From: an uncultured bacterium | GTDB taxonomy: Bacteria; Actinomycetota; Actinomycetes; S36-B12; CAIYMF01 | Assembly (NCBI GenBank): GCA_903826575.1 | Contig: CAIKEU010000068.1 | Coordinates: 1 to 64,000, forward strand | DNA length: 64,000 nucleotides | Reading direction: 5' to 3' | Shown here: positions 1-7,039 of the stretch, piece by piece | Layout: every line of letters begins with the position of its first letter | Position numbering within the stretch: position 1 is the stretch's first letter | Notes under the pieces: generated by a model | The model's database searches: none | Seen by the model: the letters and a program-made list of their open reading frames with translations, nothing else | What the model was told of the DNA's origin: nothing | Position numbers and translations under genes: made by a program

Positions 1-120
1 ATCATGAACTGCTCCACCGGCACGGTGAAGAGCAACACGAGCAAGGGATTGGCGAACCTCAAGACGATCCTGAGCGATCACGACGCCGGGCAGCCCGCCA
101 CGATAAGGGATGGAACATGA
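1..120 (+). CDS. ECF (SigE/Sig70-type) RNA polymerase sigma factor, C-terminal fragment
   Basis: Only the last 39 codons are present because the gene begins before the window. Reading from base 1 gives an open frame ending at TGA 118-120. It contains CSTGTVKSNTSKGLANLK, the recognition helix of sigma region 4 (the S/T-x-G-T-V-K-S pattern that contacts the -35 element in ECF sigma factors). The stop overlaps the ATG of the next gene as ATGA, so the two are almost certainly co-translated. An ECF sigma factor followed by a short-tailed membrane protein is a common actinobacterial arrangement. The family assignment is firm, but the stress or signal it serves cannot be read from this piece. Confidence 0.85.
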   Translation: MMNCSTGTVKSNTSKGLANLKTILSDHDAGQPATIRDGT

Positions 121-842
121 ACGACATGCAGGTCCGTGACCTCTTCGCTGAGGTCGTCGAAAGGTCGCCTCGAGCCCGGTTCGATGTAGAACGAGCCATC
201 CGCCTCGGAAGGCGCAGTCGTCGCATCAGGCTTGCAGCAACCGCAGGCACGACCCTCGCTGTCGCCGCCATCGCAGCCTTCGCCATCCCGCCGATGCTCC
301 GCCTCAGCACACCGTTCACCGGAACCACCATGTCCAGCGACTCCAGCGCAGCGGCACCGACGGGCTTCCCCTACAGCGGAGCCGCTCAGATCCACCCACT
401 GCCCAACTCCAACTACACCGCGCCCGCTGACCTTGCCGCCGTGCGGCTGCCTGATCCGGCACCAGGCTTCCCCTACCGGCTCCAGCCTGACGGCCTCTAC
501 GCCATGACCGTCGGCGCTGGACCAGCCTGCTACGGCGTCCAGTTCGTGGTGGCCACGGCTCCTAACGGGCAGCCAGGATCGACCGCCACCGCCATCGTCA
601 CGGACTGCACACCGCCGCCCGCATCGGTCACCGAAGTCGAAGGCCATCCGGTCATCGGCCACGCCGCCGTCGCTGGCGTTGACGGCACGTTCACGCAGTA
701 CACGAGCGGCACCCCGGGCTCCACCCACCGGAACCTCGTCCTCTACTTCACGACGGGGCACCACACCACCCGGATCGAGGGCACCGGGCTAACCCAGGAG
801 CAACTACTCAACCTGGGCAACGCACTCACCGGCCTGCGGTAG
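117..842 (+). CDS. One-pass membrane protein coupled to ECF sigma factor (putative anti-sigma or sigma-associated)
   Basis: 241 aa. Residues 1-40 are cytosolic and charged (RDLFAEVVERSPRARFD, then GRRSRRIR). One membrane segment follows (about 41-60, AATAGTTLAVAAIAAFAIP), then an extracytoplasmic domain of about 180 aa with two Cys that could form a disulfide (CYGVQFVV and TDCTPPP). The ATG sits inside the stop of the sigma factor (ATGA), implying coupled synthesis at a fixed ratio. The Cys/His zinc motif of ZAS anti-sigma factors is absent. The short N-terminal segment resembles the many actinobacterial membrane proteins encoded after SigE70-type sigma factors. An anti-sigma role is inferred from gene order and topology only. 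Confidence 0.7.
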   Translation: MNDMQVRDLFAEVVERSPRARFDVERAIRLGRRSRRIRLAATAGTTLAVAAIAAFAIPPMLRLSTPFTGTTMSSDSSAAAPTGFPYSGAAQIHPLPNSNYTAPADLAAVRLPDPAPGFPYRLQPDGLYAMTVGAGPACYGVQFVVATAPNGQPGSTATAIVTDCTPPPASVTEVEGHPVIGHAAVAGVDGTFTQYTSGTPGSTHRNLVLYFTTGHHTTRIEGTGLTQEQLLNLGNALTGLR

Positions 843-1014
843 TACCGGCCTTCGCTCGGCACGCTCCGGCGGCTGCTGACGACCCGCTGCACACGCGGTG
901 GTCGCCTCTCGAATCACGGGACGAAGGGGGCCCGCCCGGCGCGTCGTCCGGCCCATCGGCAGCAGCATTCGGCACACTTAGAACAACTGGCTTCCGCCGG
1001 TAACGCAATCGCCA

Positions 1015-1044
1015 TTGACCAAGTACAGCAAGGGTTTTCTAGAT
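1015..1044 (+). promoter_or_regulatory. Candidate sigma-70-type promoter
   Basis: TTGACC (1015-1020) and CTAGAT (1039-1044) are separated by 18 bases and resemble the -35 and -10 consensus. Transcription would begin near 1051. No ORF follows before the terminator at 1102-1157. Confidence 0.4.
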
Positions 1045-1050
1045 CTGGAC

Positions 1051-1157
1051 ACTGAGTGACTTTGTCAGGCTTCTGTCGATCAGCGCAGTGATCCGTTAGA
1101 CCGTCGGGTCGAGGTTAAGTCGTGGGGAAGCGACTTACCTCGGCCCGACGCCTTTTT
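1051..1157 (+). ncRNA. Candidate small RNA (promoter to terminator, no ORF)
   Basis: About 107 nt between the inferred start of the 1015-1044 promoter and the T-run of a very stable hairpin. There is no start codon with a ribosome binding site, and no match to any RNA family I know. It could instead be the 3' UTR of the upstream operon, but that ends 200 bases earlier. Inference from signals only. Confidence 0.3.
1102..1157 (+). terminator. Strong intrinsic terminator
   Basis: The arms at 1102-1122 and 1131-1150 pair along about 20 bp with one G-U wobble and one bulged T. The loop is 8 nt, and CCTTTTT follows directly (1151-1157). Confidence 0.8.
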
Positions 1158-1245
1158 GGGACGTGGGCTTCTGAAGTAAATACCGTCCTGTTCCTGCAGA
1201 TATCGGCCGTAAATTTCAGTCGAGTAAGACAGCAGGGGATCGTTC

Positions 1246-1269
1246 AGGTGACTGCCTAGTCACCTTTTT
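1246..1269 (+). terminator. Intrinsic terminator
   Basis: AGGTGACT / AGTCACCT form a perfect 8-bp stem (1246-1253 with 1258-1265) around the tetraloop GCCT and run into five Ts. It lies 89 bases after the preceding terminator with no gene between, and about 40 bases before the start codon at 1311. Confidence 0.7.
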
Positions 1270-1310
1270 GTTAGTGCAGTCGAACCGGCTCCGGTGACGA
1301 CTACATAAAC

Positions 1311-2771
1311 ATGAAGCTATTGAGCACGTTCCTGGTCATGATCCTTAGTTGGCTGGTTGCAGGACCAGTCCAGGCGTCTAGCACCGCAAGCGCCCTTAAA
1401 CCCACAGCGGATGCCAGCGTCGGTGTCCTGTTCTCCGGACAGCCGGCAGGTCGCGTCGTCGCGCGAATGGCCAGCCCTGTGAGTGTTGGCAATTTGCTCG
1501 TAACGAGAAAGGCAATGACAGTTACGGGCATTCGTTACTGGAGTGCTTCATCTTCAGACACCGCGGGTCGAAGTGCATTGCTATCGACGTCGGCGGGCAA
1601 GATCCTGTCGCGCGTGGTCATGCCAACGACAACTGTGCCAACGAACGGCTGGGTCAATGGAACCTTCGCCAGTCCCGTCAACTTAACATCGGGTCAGAGC
1701 GTTATTGCTTCTGTCTCCTCGCCGAATCGTTACGTCGTCCGCACTCAGACATTCCCGCCGAGCACGTATGTACAGCCTTCTCGTGGCATGTACTCCACAG
1801 GTGTGGACGTTGTGCCACGGACGGCGAAGACCGGCTACCTGTATGTCGTGGATTTGTTAGTCCAGCCGCCAGCGGTCGTGAGTGCGCCAACGCCAACGTC
1901 GACGCCAACGTCGACGCCGACGCCGATTCCAACGTCGACGCCGACGCCGATTCCAACGCCAACGGCGACGCCGACGCCGACCGTGTCTTCGTTGAGTGGT
2001 TTCCCGACGTCGTCGGATGTGGGTTGGCAGGTGACGGGTGCGACCCTGACCCCGTACTCGGGTCCAAATGAGATCACTGTGGATGGGACGGTGATTGATG
2101 GTGCTGACATCACGGTGCCGTTGATTGTGTCTGCGAACAACGTGACGATCAGAAACTCCCGAATCACGTCAGCGACCGCGTGGTACGTCGTGCGTCAGTA
2201 TCCGGAGTTCTCGCACCTGACACTGCAGAATGTTGAGCTTGTGAACCAGGTCGGTGAACATCCGGATTGGGCGATCTTTGCCGGTCCTTATCTGACGGTC
2301 GCGAATTCGCTGATCCATGGCATGCAGCGTGGTATCTATGCGAGCAACAACATGACGGTGAGGAATTCGTATCTTGATGACTTTGATAATCCGAGCACGA
2401 GTCACGCTCAGGCGATCTTGTCGAGTGGAAACATTCACAACGTGACGCTGACCAATAACACCTTTGGCTGCGGGACAGGGATGTGCACTGCGGCGTTGAG
2501 CATCTTCCCGGAGACGTGGACTGGTGGTCCGAACGATCACTGGCTGATCGATCACAACCAACTCAATGGTGGTTCGTATGCGCTGTATGCCGGTTACTCA
2601 CCATCGAGTGGTGAGTCGCCCAACACGTATATGACGTTCACGAACAACGTTTTTGGTTCCAAGTACTTCGCGCTCAGTGGAGAATTTGGATACGTGGCCT
2701 CGTGGTGTGACGTAGCTACCAACCTCTGGTCTGGCAATACGACGGCGGACGGCACAGTCGTAACATCGTAA
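1311..2771 (+). CDS. Secreted DUF4082 / right-handed beta-helix protein, copy 1
   Basis: 486 aa. Signal peptide 1-22 (MKLLSTFLVMILSWLVAGPVQA). Residues ~33-185 form a DUF4082-type beta-sandwich (VTGIRYWSASS, GWVNGTFASPVNLTSGQ, YLYVVDLLV). Residues ~190-225 are a Pro/Thr linker of PTPTSTPTPIP-like repeats. Residues ~230-486 form a right-handed beta-helix (DGADITVPLIVSANNVTIRNSRI, GIYASNNMTVRNSYLDDFDN). Such folds occur in extracellular polysaccharide-binding or polysaccharide-cleaving proteins, but I see no defined catalytic signature. Four Cys lie near the C-terminus. The downstream gene at 3003 is a paralog with the same architecture. Start chosen because the signal peptide begins there; no clear Shine-Dalgarno site. 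Surface-polymer binding is inferred. Confidence 0.8.
   Translation: MKLLSTFLVMILSWLVAGPVQASSTASALKPTADASVGVLFSGQPAGRVVARMASPVSVGNLLVTRKAMTVTGIRYWSASSSDTAGRSALLSTSAGKILSRVVMPTTTVPTNGWVNGTFASPVNLTSGQSVIASVSSPNRYVVRTQTFPPSTYVQPSRGMYSTGVDVVPRTAKTGYLYVVDLLVQPPAVVSAPTPTSTPTSTPTPIPTSTPTPIPTPTATPTPTVSSLSGFPTSSDVGWQVTGATLTPYSGPNEITVDGTVIDGADITVPLIVSANNVTIRNSRITSATAWYVVRQYPEFSHLTLQNVELVNQVGEHPDWAIFAGPYLTVANSLIHGMQRGIYASNNMTVRNSYLDDFDNPSTSHAQAILSSGNIHNVTLTNNTFGCGTGMCTAALSIFPETWTGGPNDHWLIDHNQLNGGSYALYAGYSPSSGESPNTYMTFTNNVFGSKYFALSGEFGYVASWCDVATNLWSGNTTADGTVVTS
1888..1980 (+). repeat. Low-complexity Pro/Thr-coding repeat
   Basis: Irregular tandem ACGCC(A/G)ACG(T/G)CGACGCCG units encode the P-T-P-T-S linker between the two domains of the first beta-helix protein. 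The corresponding linker of the paralog (about 3620-3750) is similar in composition but not in sequence, so the linker evolves quickly by slippage. Confidence 0.6.
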
Positions 2772-2782
2772 TCAAGTCGCTT

Positions 2783-2822
2783 ATCGCCTGCCCATGTGAA
2801 CTCTGGGCAGGCGATTTGTATT
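2783..2822 (+). terminator. Intrinsic terminator after beta-helix copy 1
   Basis: ATCGCCTGCCCA (2783-2794) pairs perfectly with TGGGCAGGCGAT (2804-2815) across a 9-nt loop and is followed by TTGTATT. It separates the two paralogous genes, which are therefore probably transcribed independently. Confidence 0.75.
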
Positions 2823-3002
2823 CTGCGTCAACGCATCACAGCGTTACCGATCCATGGACGCAGATTGCACCGTTGCCATGGGGTCGATGTGGTTATCGGC
2901 ACAGTTGTTAACTCTTGTGAGTGAATGCTCATCCTTTCGGTTGACGCATAAGTCACCCCTTCGTCAGTGAATCAGGTCCGTTGTCCGGACGAAGTAAAAG
3001 GT

Positions 3003-4544
3003 ATGAAGTTCTTTGCACTCACAGTGGCAGTAGCCCTGAGTTGCCTGGGTATCGTCCCGGCAAACGCGGCGACATCTGCTGCGTCAACGGTGCCGAAGGT
3101 GGCGGCCAGTATTGGTGCGACGTTCTCTGCATACCCGCAAGGGCGGGAGGCGGCTCGGGTATCGACTCCAGTGAGTGTGGGAAATCTACTCGCAGCCAAG
3201 ACAGATCTGACGGTGACCGGCATCCGCTTCTGGAAGGCGTCTCGAACTGACATTGCGGCGCGGACCGCACTCGTATCCACCTCAACTGGCACAGTGCTGC
3301 GCCGTGTCGCGCTCCGATCGACTTCGCTGCAGCGCGCCGGTTGGGTGAGTGCATCGTTCACAACCCCGATCACTGTCACAGCGGGGCAGTTTGTCATCGC
3401 ATCGGTGTCGTCGCCGAAGGGATGGGTTGTTCGTACAAGGGTCGCCCCTGCGAGCCCGAGTGTGCGTGTTGTGGCCGGTCTGTACGTGGTGGGTAGTGGT
3501 CGAGTTCCGACCGTCCAAAAGAATGGGTACTTCTACGTAGTTGATCTGCTGGTAACCCCAGCGACGGTGATTGTGTCTAGCCCGAAGCATCAGGAGCCGA
3601 TTGATCAGCCAACAGCGCGGCCAACCCCAACTCCAACCCCAGCACCGACTGTGTCGCCAACCCCGACTTCGACAGCCACCCCCGTGCCGACGGATACTCC
3701 AACTGACACCCCGAGTTCAACCCCGAGTTCACCCCCGAGTTCGAGTCCGTCGCACACTATGCCCATGGTCGGATTTCCAACACCTAGCAATGTCGGCTGG
3801 AAGGTGACGGGTGCAACCTTGCGCCGGTATGACGGTCCTAACGAAATCACCCAGGACGGAACTGTCATCGACGGAGCAGATATCACCGAGCCCCTGATAG
3901 TAAGCGCGAACAATGTGACGATCATGAACTCGCGGATCACCTCCCCAACGGCTTGGTACGTGATCCGTCAATACCCGGAGTTCTCGCACCTGACCCTCGA
4001 GAACGTCGAACTCGTTAACCAGCCTGGCGAGCATCCTGATTGGGCGATCTTCGCCGGTCCGTATCTGACGGTGAACCAAACGCTGATTCATGGAATGCAA
4101 CGCGGCATCTACGCCAGCGCGAACATGACCGTGACGAACTCGTACCTTGACGATTTCGACAATCCGAGCACTAGCCACGCCCAGGCAATCTTGACGAGCG
4201 GGAATGTTCACAACGTGACGCTCACGAACAATACGTTCGGCTGTGGCACCAACATGTGCACAGCTGCTCTGAGCATCTTCCCGGAAACGTGGACGGGCGG
4301 GCCGAACTCCAATTGGACGATCGATCACAACCTGCTTAACGGCGGATCCTACGCGCTGTACGCGGGTGATACCGATGCCGATGGTGAGTCTCCAAATACG
4401 AACATGACGTTTACGAACAATGTGTTCGGCGACAAGTACTTCGCGACGTCGGGTGAGTTCGGCTATGTCGGTTCTTGGTCTGTCGATCCCACCAACGTAT
4501 GGGCAAACAACACAAATGCCAACGGCGATATCGTTCTTCCATAG
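3003..4544 (+). CDS. Secreted DUF4082 / right-handed beta-helix protein, copy 2
   Basis: 513 aa from ATG 3003. That start puts a classic signal peptide (MKFFALTVAVALSCLGIVPANA) at the N-terminus, so the in-frame ATG 36 bases upstream is rejected. Architecture matches the gene at 1311: DUF4082 (~28-185), Pro/Thr/Ser linker (~190-257, about 30 residues longer than in copy 1) and right-handed beta-helix (~258-513). The helix domains share long near-identical stretches (TVIDGADIT, HPDWAIFAGPYLTV, YLDDFDNPSTSHAQAIL), while the N-terminal domains and linkers have diverged. This is a tandem duplication. Copy 2 lacks the two extra C-terminal Cys seen as WCDVA in copy 1. Function unknown; extracellular carbohydrate binding is the best guess. 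Confidence 0.8.
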   Translation: MKFFALTVAVALSCLGIVPANAATSAASTVPKVAASIGATFSAYPQGREAARVSTPVSVGNLLAAKTDLTVTGIRFWKASRTDIAARTALVSTSTGTVLRRVALRSTSLQRAGWVSASFTTPITVTAGQFVIASVSSPKGWVVRTRVAPASPSVRVVAGLYVVGSGRVPTVQKNGYFYVVDLLVTPATVIVSSPKHQEPIDQPTARPTPTPTPAPTVSPTPTSTATPVPTDTPTDTPSSTPSSPPSSSPSHTMPMVGFPTPSNVGWKVTGATLRRYDGPNEITQDGTVIDGADITEPLIVSANNVTIMNSRITSPTAWYVIRQYPEFSHLTLENVELVNQPGEHPDWAIFAGPYLTVNQTLIHGMQRGIYASANMTVTNSYLDDFDNPSTSHAQAILTSGNVHNVTLTNNTFGCGTNMCTAALSIFPETWTGGPNSNWTIDHNLLNGGSYALYAGDTDADGESPNTNMTFTNNVFGDKYFATSGEFGYVGSWSVDPTNVWANNTNANGDIVLP

Positions 4545-4700
4545 GAAGCGGTCAGCAATTCGGATCAATGACGGTGGCCGTTTAGCCCATTTGGATCAAA
4601 AAAAGTGAAGTGGACCTTTCGCACTGTTACCGTCAGAATGGAACAGCGGGCGAGGTAGACATCTCCCTGCGCGCGGAAAAGCATCGACGAGGGTTTGTCG

Positions 4701-6107
4701 ATGCGAGGAATGAGGCGAACCTTGATGAAGGCATTGCACCAGAACAGTGCGCAGATGTCTGTGTCTGTCTTACCTGCGGGCGAGATCGCATCGCAGGCAA
4801 TGCTTTCCGGAGTGGAGACCGTCGTTGTCGCCGTACCAGACAACATTGGGCGGTTGATCGGTAAGCGGGTCGATATCGCGGAATGGCCTCGAATTGCCCA
4901 GCATGGCTTGTCGATGCCGAATTTCCATCTGGCGACGAACATCGATAACAATCCCGTAGCAGGTCTCGACGTAACGGGATCGCATACTGGCTATCCGAAT
5001 GGAGTACTTAAGCCAGACACGACTACGTTGCGTCGTCCCGATTGGGAGTCAGCAACGGCCTATGTCCTGTCGGATGCCTGTACGACTGACGGTGAACTTG
5101 TGGCCGTCGCACCGCGGAGCGTGCTGCGCAGGCAAGAACGCAAGCTGGGTGAACTTGGCCTGAGCACGCTGATTGCTTCCGAACTGGAGTTTTACCTTTA
5201 TTCCGAGTCGTATCGCGATGGTTTTGCCGGCGGCTACTCAGGCTTGACCCCGTCGTGGCATTTCCATGGCGACAACGATGTTTTTGTGACGGCAGCGGAA
5301 GAGCCGTTCCTGCGACGAATTCGGCAATCGATGCGCGGCATGGGGATCACCGTCGCGGTCACGCAGGGCGAGAATGGCCCTGGTCAGCAGGAGTTGAATT
5401 TCCATCCGACGTCGTTAGTCGAGATGGCGGATCGCCACGTGCTCTATAAGCATGGGGTTAAGTCGATCGCTCGCTTGGAAGGTAAGTCGGTGACGTTCAT
5501 GGCCAAGCCGGACGTAAACCATCCCGGCTCGGGCGCGCACACCCACATTTCACTGTATGACGAGCACGGAGATTCGCTGTTTGGAATTGACGACCTTAGC
5601 CAAGCGGGTTCGAGCTTCTTAGCGGGGGTTCTTAAGTTCACCCCTGAACTCGCGTGGATGCATGCGCCATTTGCGAATTCATACCGACGATTCCAGCCTG
5701 GAAGCATGGCCCCGACGAACCTGTCGTGGGGATGGGATAACCGCGGTTGTGCGATCCGTGCCCTCGATCGCGGTGAGGGGATCCATTTCGAATTCAAGTT
5801 CCCCGGCGCTGACATGAACCCGTATTTCTCGTTCTCGGCTCTGCTCATCTCCGGTCTTGAAGGAATGCGGCTTGGGCTCACTGCTCCAGCCGCGACGGAA
5901 GGCAATGCTTACCTGTCTAGCGATTCGCCGTCCGTTCCGGCGGATCTCACTGAGGCGGTGCTGGCATTCGAATCGAGTGAATTGGCCCGTCGTGAACTCA
6001 CAGCCGAGGTCCACACACACCTCGTAGGGCTGGCTCGTGCCGAGCTTGATTCGTCGCGCCGTGCCGTGACTGACTGGGACGTGATGCGAGGATTTGAGCG
6101 GGCCTAA
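4701..6107 (+). CDS. Glutamine synthetase family protein (gamma-glutamyl ligase type)
   Basis: About 468 aa. The C-terminal catalytic domain carries ELEFYLY (first metal-binding Glu pair), GQQELNFHP, SGAHTHISL (the metal-binding His segment, GNGMHVH in classical enzymes), NSYRRFQPGSMAPTNLSWGW with DNRGCAIR (ATP/substrate region), and FEFKFPGADMNPY near the end. The N-terminal half has the beta-grasp ETVVVAVPDNIGRLIGKRVD. It lacks the adenylylation-loop context of GlnA and resembles gamma-glutamylamine/amide ligases such as PuuA- or GlnA3/4-like proteins. Start: ATG 4701 has GAGGG 7 nt upstream; ATG 4725 or 4755 remain possible. It is followed by a hydrolase and an amidohydrolase on the same strand, suggesting a catabolic role on an amine or amide. 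Substrate unknown. Confidence 0.8.
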   Translation: MRGMRRTLMKALHQNSAQMSVSVLPAGEIASQAMLSGVETVVVAVPDNIGRLIGKRVDIAEWPRIAQHGLSMPNFHLATNIDNNPVAGLDVTGSHTGYPNGVLKPDTTTLRRPDWESATAYVLSDACTTDGELVAVAPRSVLRRQERKLGELGLSTLIASELEFYLYSESYRDGFAGGYSGLTPSWHFHGDNDVFVTAAEEPFLRRIRQSMRGMGITVAVTQGENGPGQQELNFHPTSLVEMADRHVLYKHGVKSIARLEGKSVTFMAKPDVNHPGSGAHTHISLYDEHGDSLFGIDDLSQAGSSFLAGVLKFTPELAWMHAPFANSYRRFQPGSMAPTNLSWGWDNRGCAIRALDRGEGIHFEFKFPGADMNPYFSFSALLISGLEGMRLGLTAPAATEGNAYLSSDSPSVPADLTEAVLAFESSELARRELTAEVHTHLVGLARAELDSSRRAVTDWDVMRGFERA

Positions 6108-6209
6108 GTCGGCTCGATCCGCATTCGGTTCAACCCAGTTCGACTTTCGCGTGGGTCGTGGTGGCATTACGCTGCCTCCCACGGGGATACGTCGAAAAAG
6201 GAGATCGTC

Positions 6210-7007
6210 ATGGCGGCTGTCGTTGCTCAACGCATTGGTCACGGTCCACAGCGCGTACTAGTATTGCATGGTTGGTTCGGGCCGTCAGTGTTTGACGGCT
6301 TCTTCGATTCTTTTGACGCGGAGCAGTTCGACATCGCGATCGTCCATAACTCGGGCTACGGCGATGCACGCGGGCAGGAGCCGGCGCAGGACATCACCGA
6401 TCTTGCGCAGCAGCACTTGGCCGTCGCAGATGAATTGGGATGGGCTGCATTCGACATCATCGGTCACAGTTATGGCGGCGCGGCCGGGCTTAGGATTTCC
6501 TCTCTCGCCTCTTCGCGAGTGGGTTCTCTGGTGGGTATCTGTCCGGTAATGCCGTCTGGATTCGACGCGATTGCTGTTGAGAATTGTGGAGCTACGGCAG
6601 AGACCGGCCCGGCTTTCATGGCCGCATACTCCAAGGGCCCAGATGCCGCTGACGGTCCGGGAATGATCATCTCCGGCCTCGATCCAGTTCTCGGAGCGGA
6701 CCCTGTTGCCTACCGGGCCTTAGTCGATGCAACGTTCGCGTCGATGAATGAAGAGGCATACAAGCAGTACTTCCTCGTCTGGACGGGTGCGTCTTTCGTC
6801 GAAGATGTTGTTGGTCTAAACACTCGGTCGCTGTTCCTCATCGGTGAGGCCGATCCTTTTGCTGCCGTGAACTATGTGACCCCAACCCAGCAGAGCATGG
6901 CACCCGGTGCGGTCGAGGTCGAGGTGCTCCCTGGCGGGCACTTCCTCACCGTTAGTGGTGATCGTGCTGCGGTTGCGGGCCGGATTACTGATTTCTTGAC
7001 CCCGTAA
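6210..7007 (+). CDS. Alpha/beta-hydrolase fold protein
   Basis: 265 aa, cytosolic. VLVLHGWFGPS gives the oxyanion-hole strand. GHSYGG (~88-93) is the nucleophile elbow with Ser, LIGEADPF supplies the acidic residue, and GGHFLTV the catalytic His, so the triad is complete and in order. AAGGAG 7-8 nt before the ATG fixes the start. It lies about 100 bases after the glutamine-synthetase-like gene and 32 bases before an amidohydrolase, so the three may form one transcript. The ester, lactone or amide it cleaves cannot be told from sequence. Confidence 0.8.
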   Translation: MAAVVAQRIGHGPQRVLVLHGWFGPSVFDGFFDSFDAEQFDIAIVHNSGYGDARGQEPAQDITDLAQQHLAVADELGWAAFDIIGHSYGGAAGLRISSLASSRVGSLVGICPVMPSGFDAIAVENCGATAETGPAFMAAYSKGPDAADGPGMIISGLDPVLGADPVAYRALVDATFASMNEEAYKQYFLVWTGASFVEDVVGLNTRSLFLIGEADPFAAVNYVTPTQQSMAPGAVEVEVLPGGHFLTVSGDRAAVAGRITDFLTP

Positions 7008-7039
7008 TCCTCGTGACGCTCGCCTAGTACCGTACTCCC

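Larger units (their letters stand above)
843..1310. other. Gene-free stretch with promoter-like element and two terminators
   Basis: No convincing protein gene lies here. The first ~170 bases show nothing I can name. From about 1015 it holds a promoter-like element, a candidate short RNA ending in a strong terminator, about 90 unexplained bases, a second terminator, and the untranslated leader of the beta-helix gene that starts at 1311. Confidence 0.6.

Noticed and set aside
78-764. 228-codon minus-strand ORF over the sigma-associated gene
   Set aside because: Gly/Arg/Cys-rich shadow frame with no recognisable domain; the plus-strand gene is coupled to the sigma factor.
3729-4568. 279-codon minus-strand ORF over the second beta-helix gene
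   Set aside because: Antisense shadow of a clear secreted protein gene in a GC-rich third-position-biased frame; no ribosome site and Arg/Val-rich composition typical of such shadows.
5679-6242. 187-codon minus-strand ORF over the end of the ligase gene and the following gap
   Set aside because: Overlaps the conserved C-terminal motifs of the ligase and has no domain or start signal.
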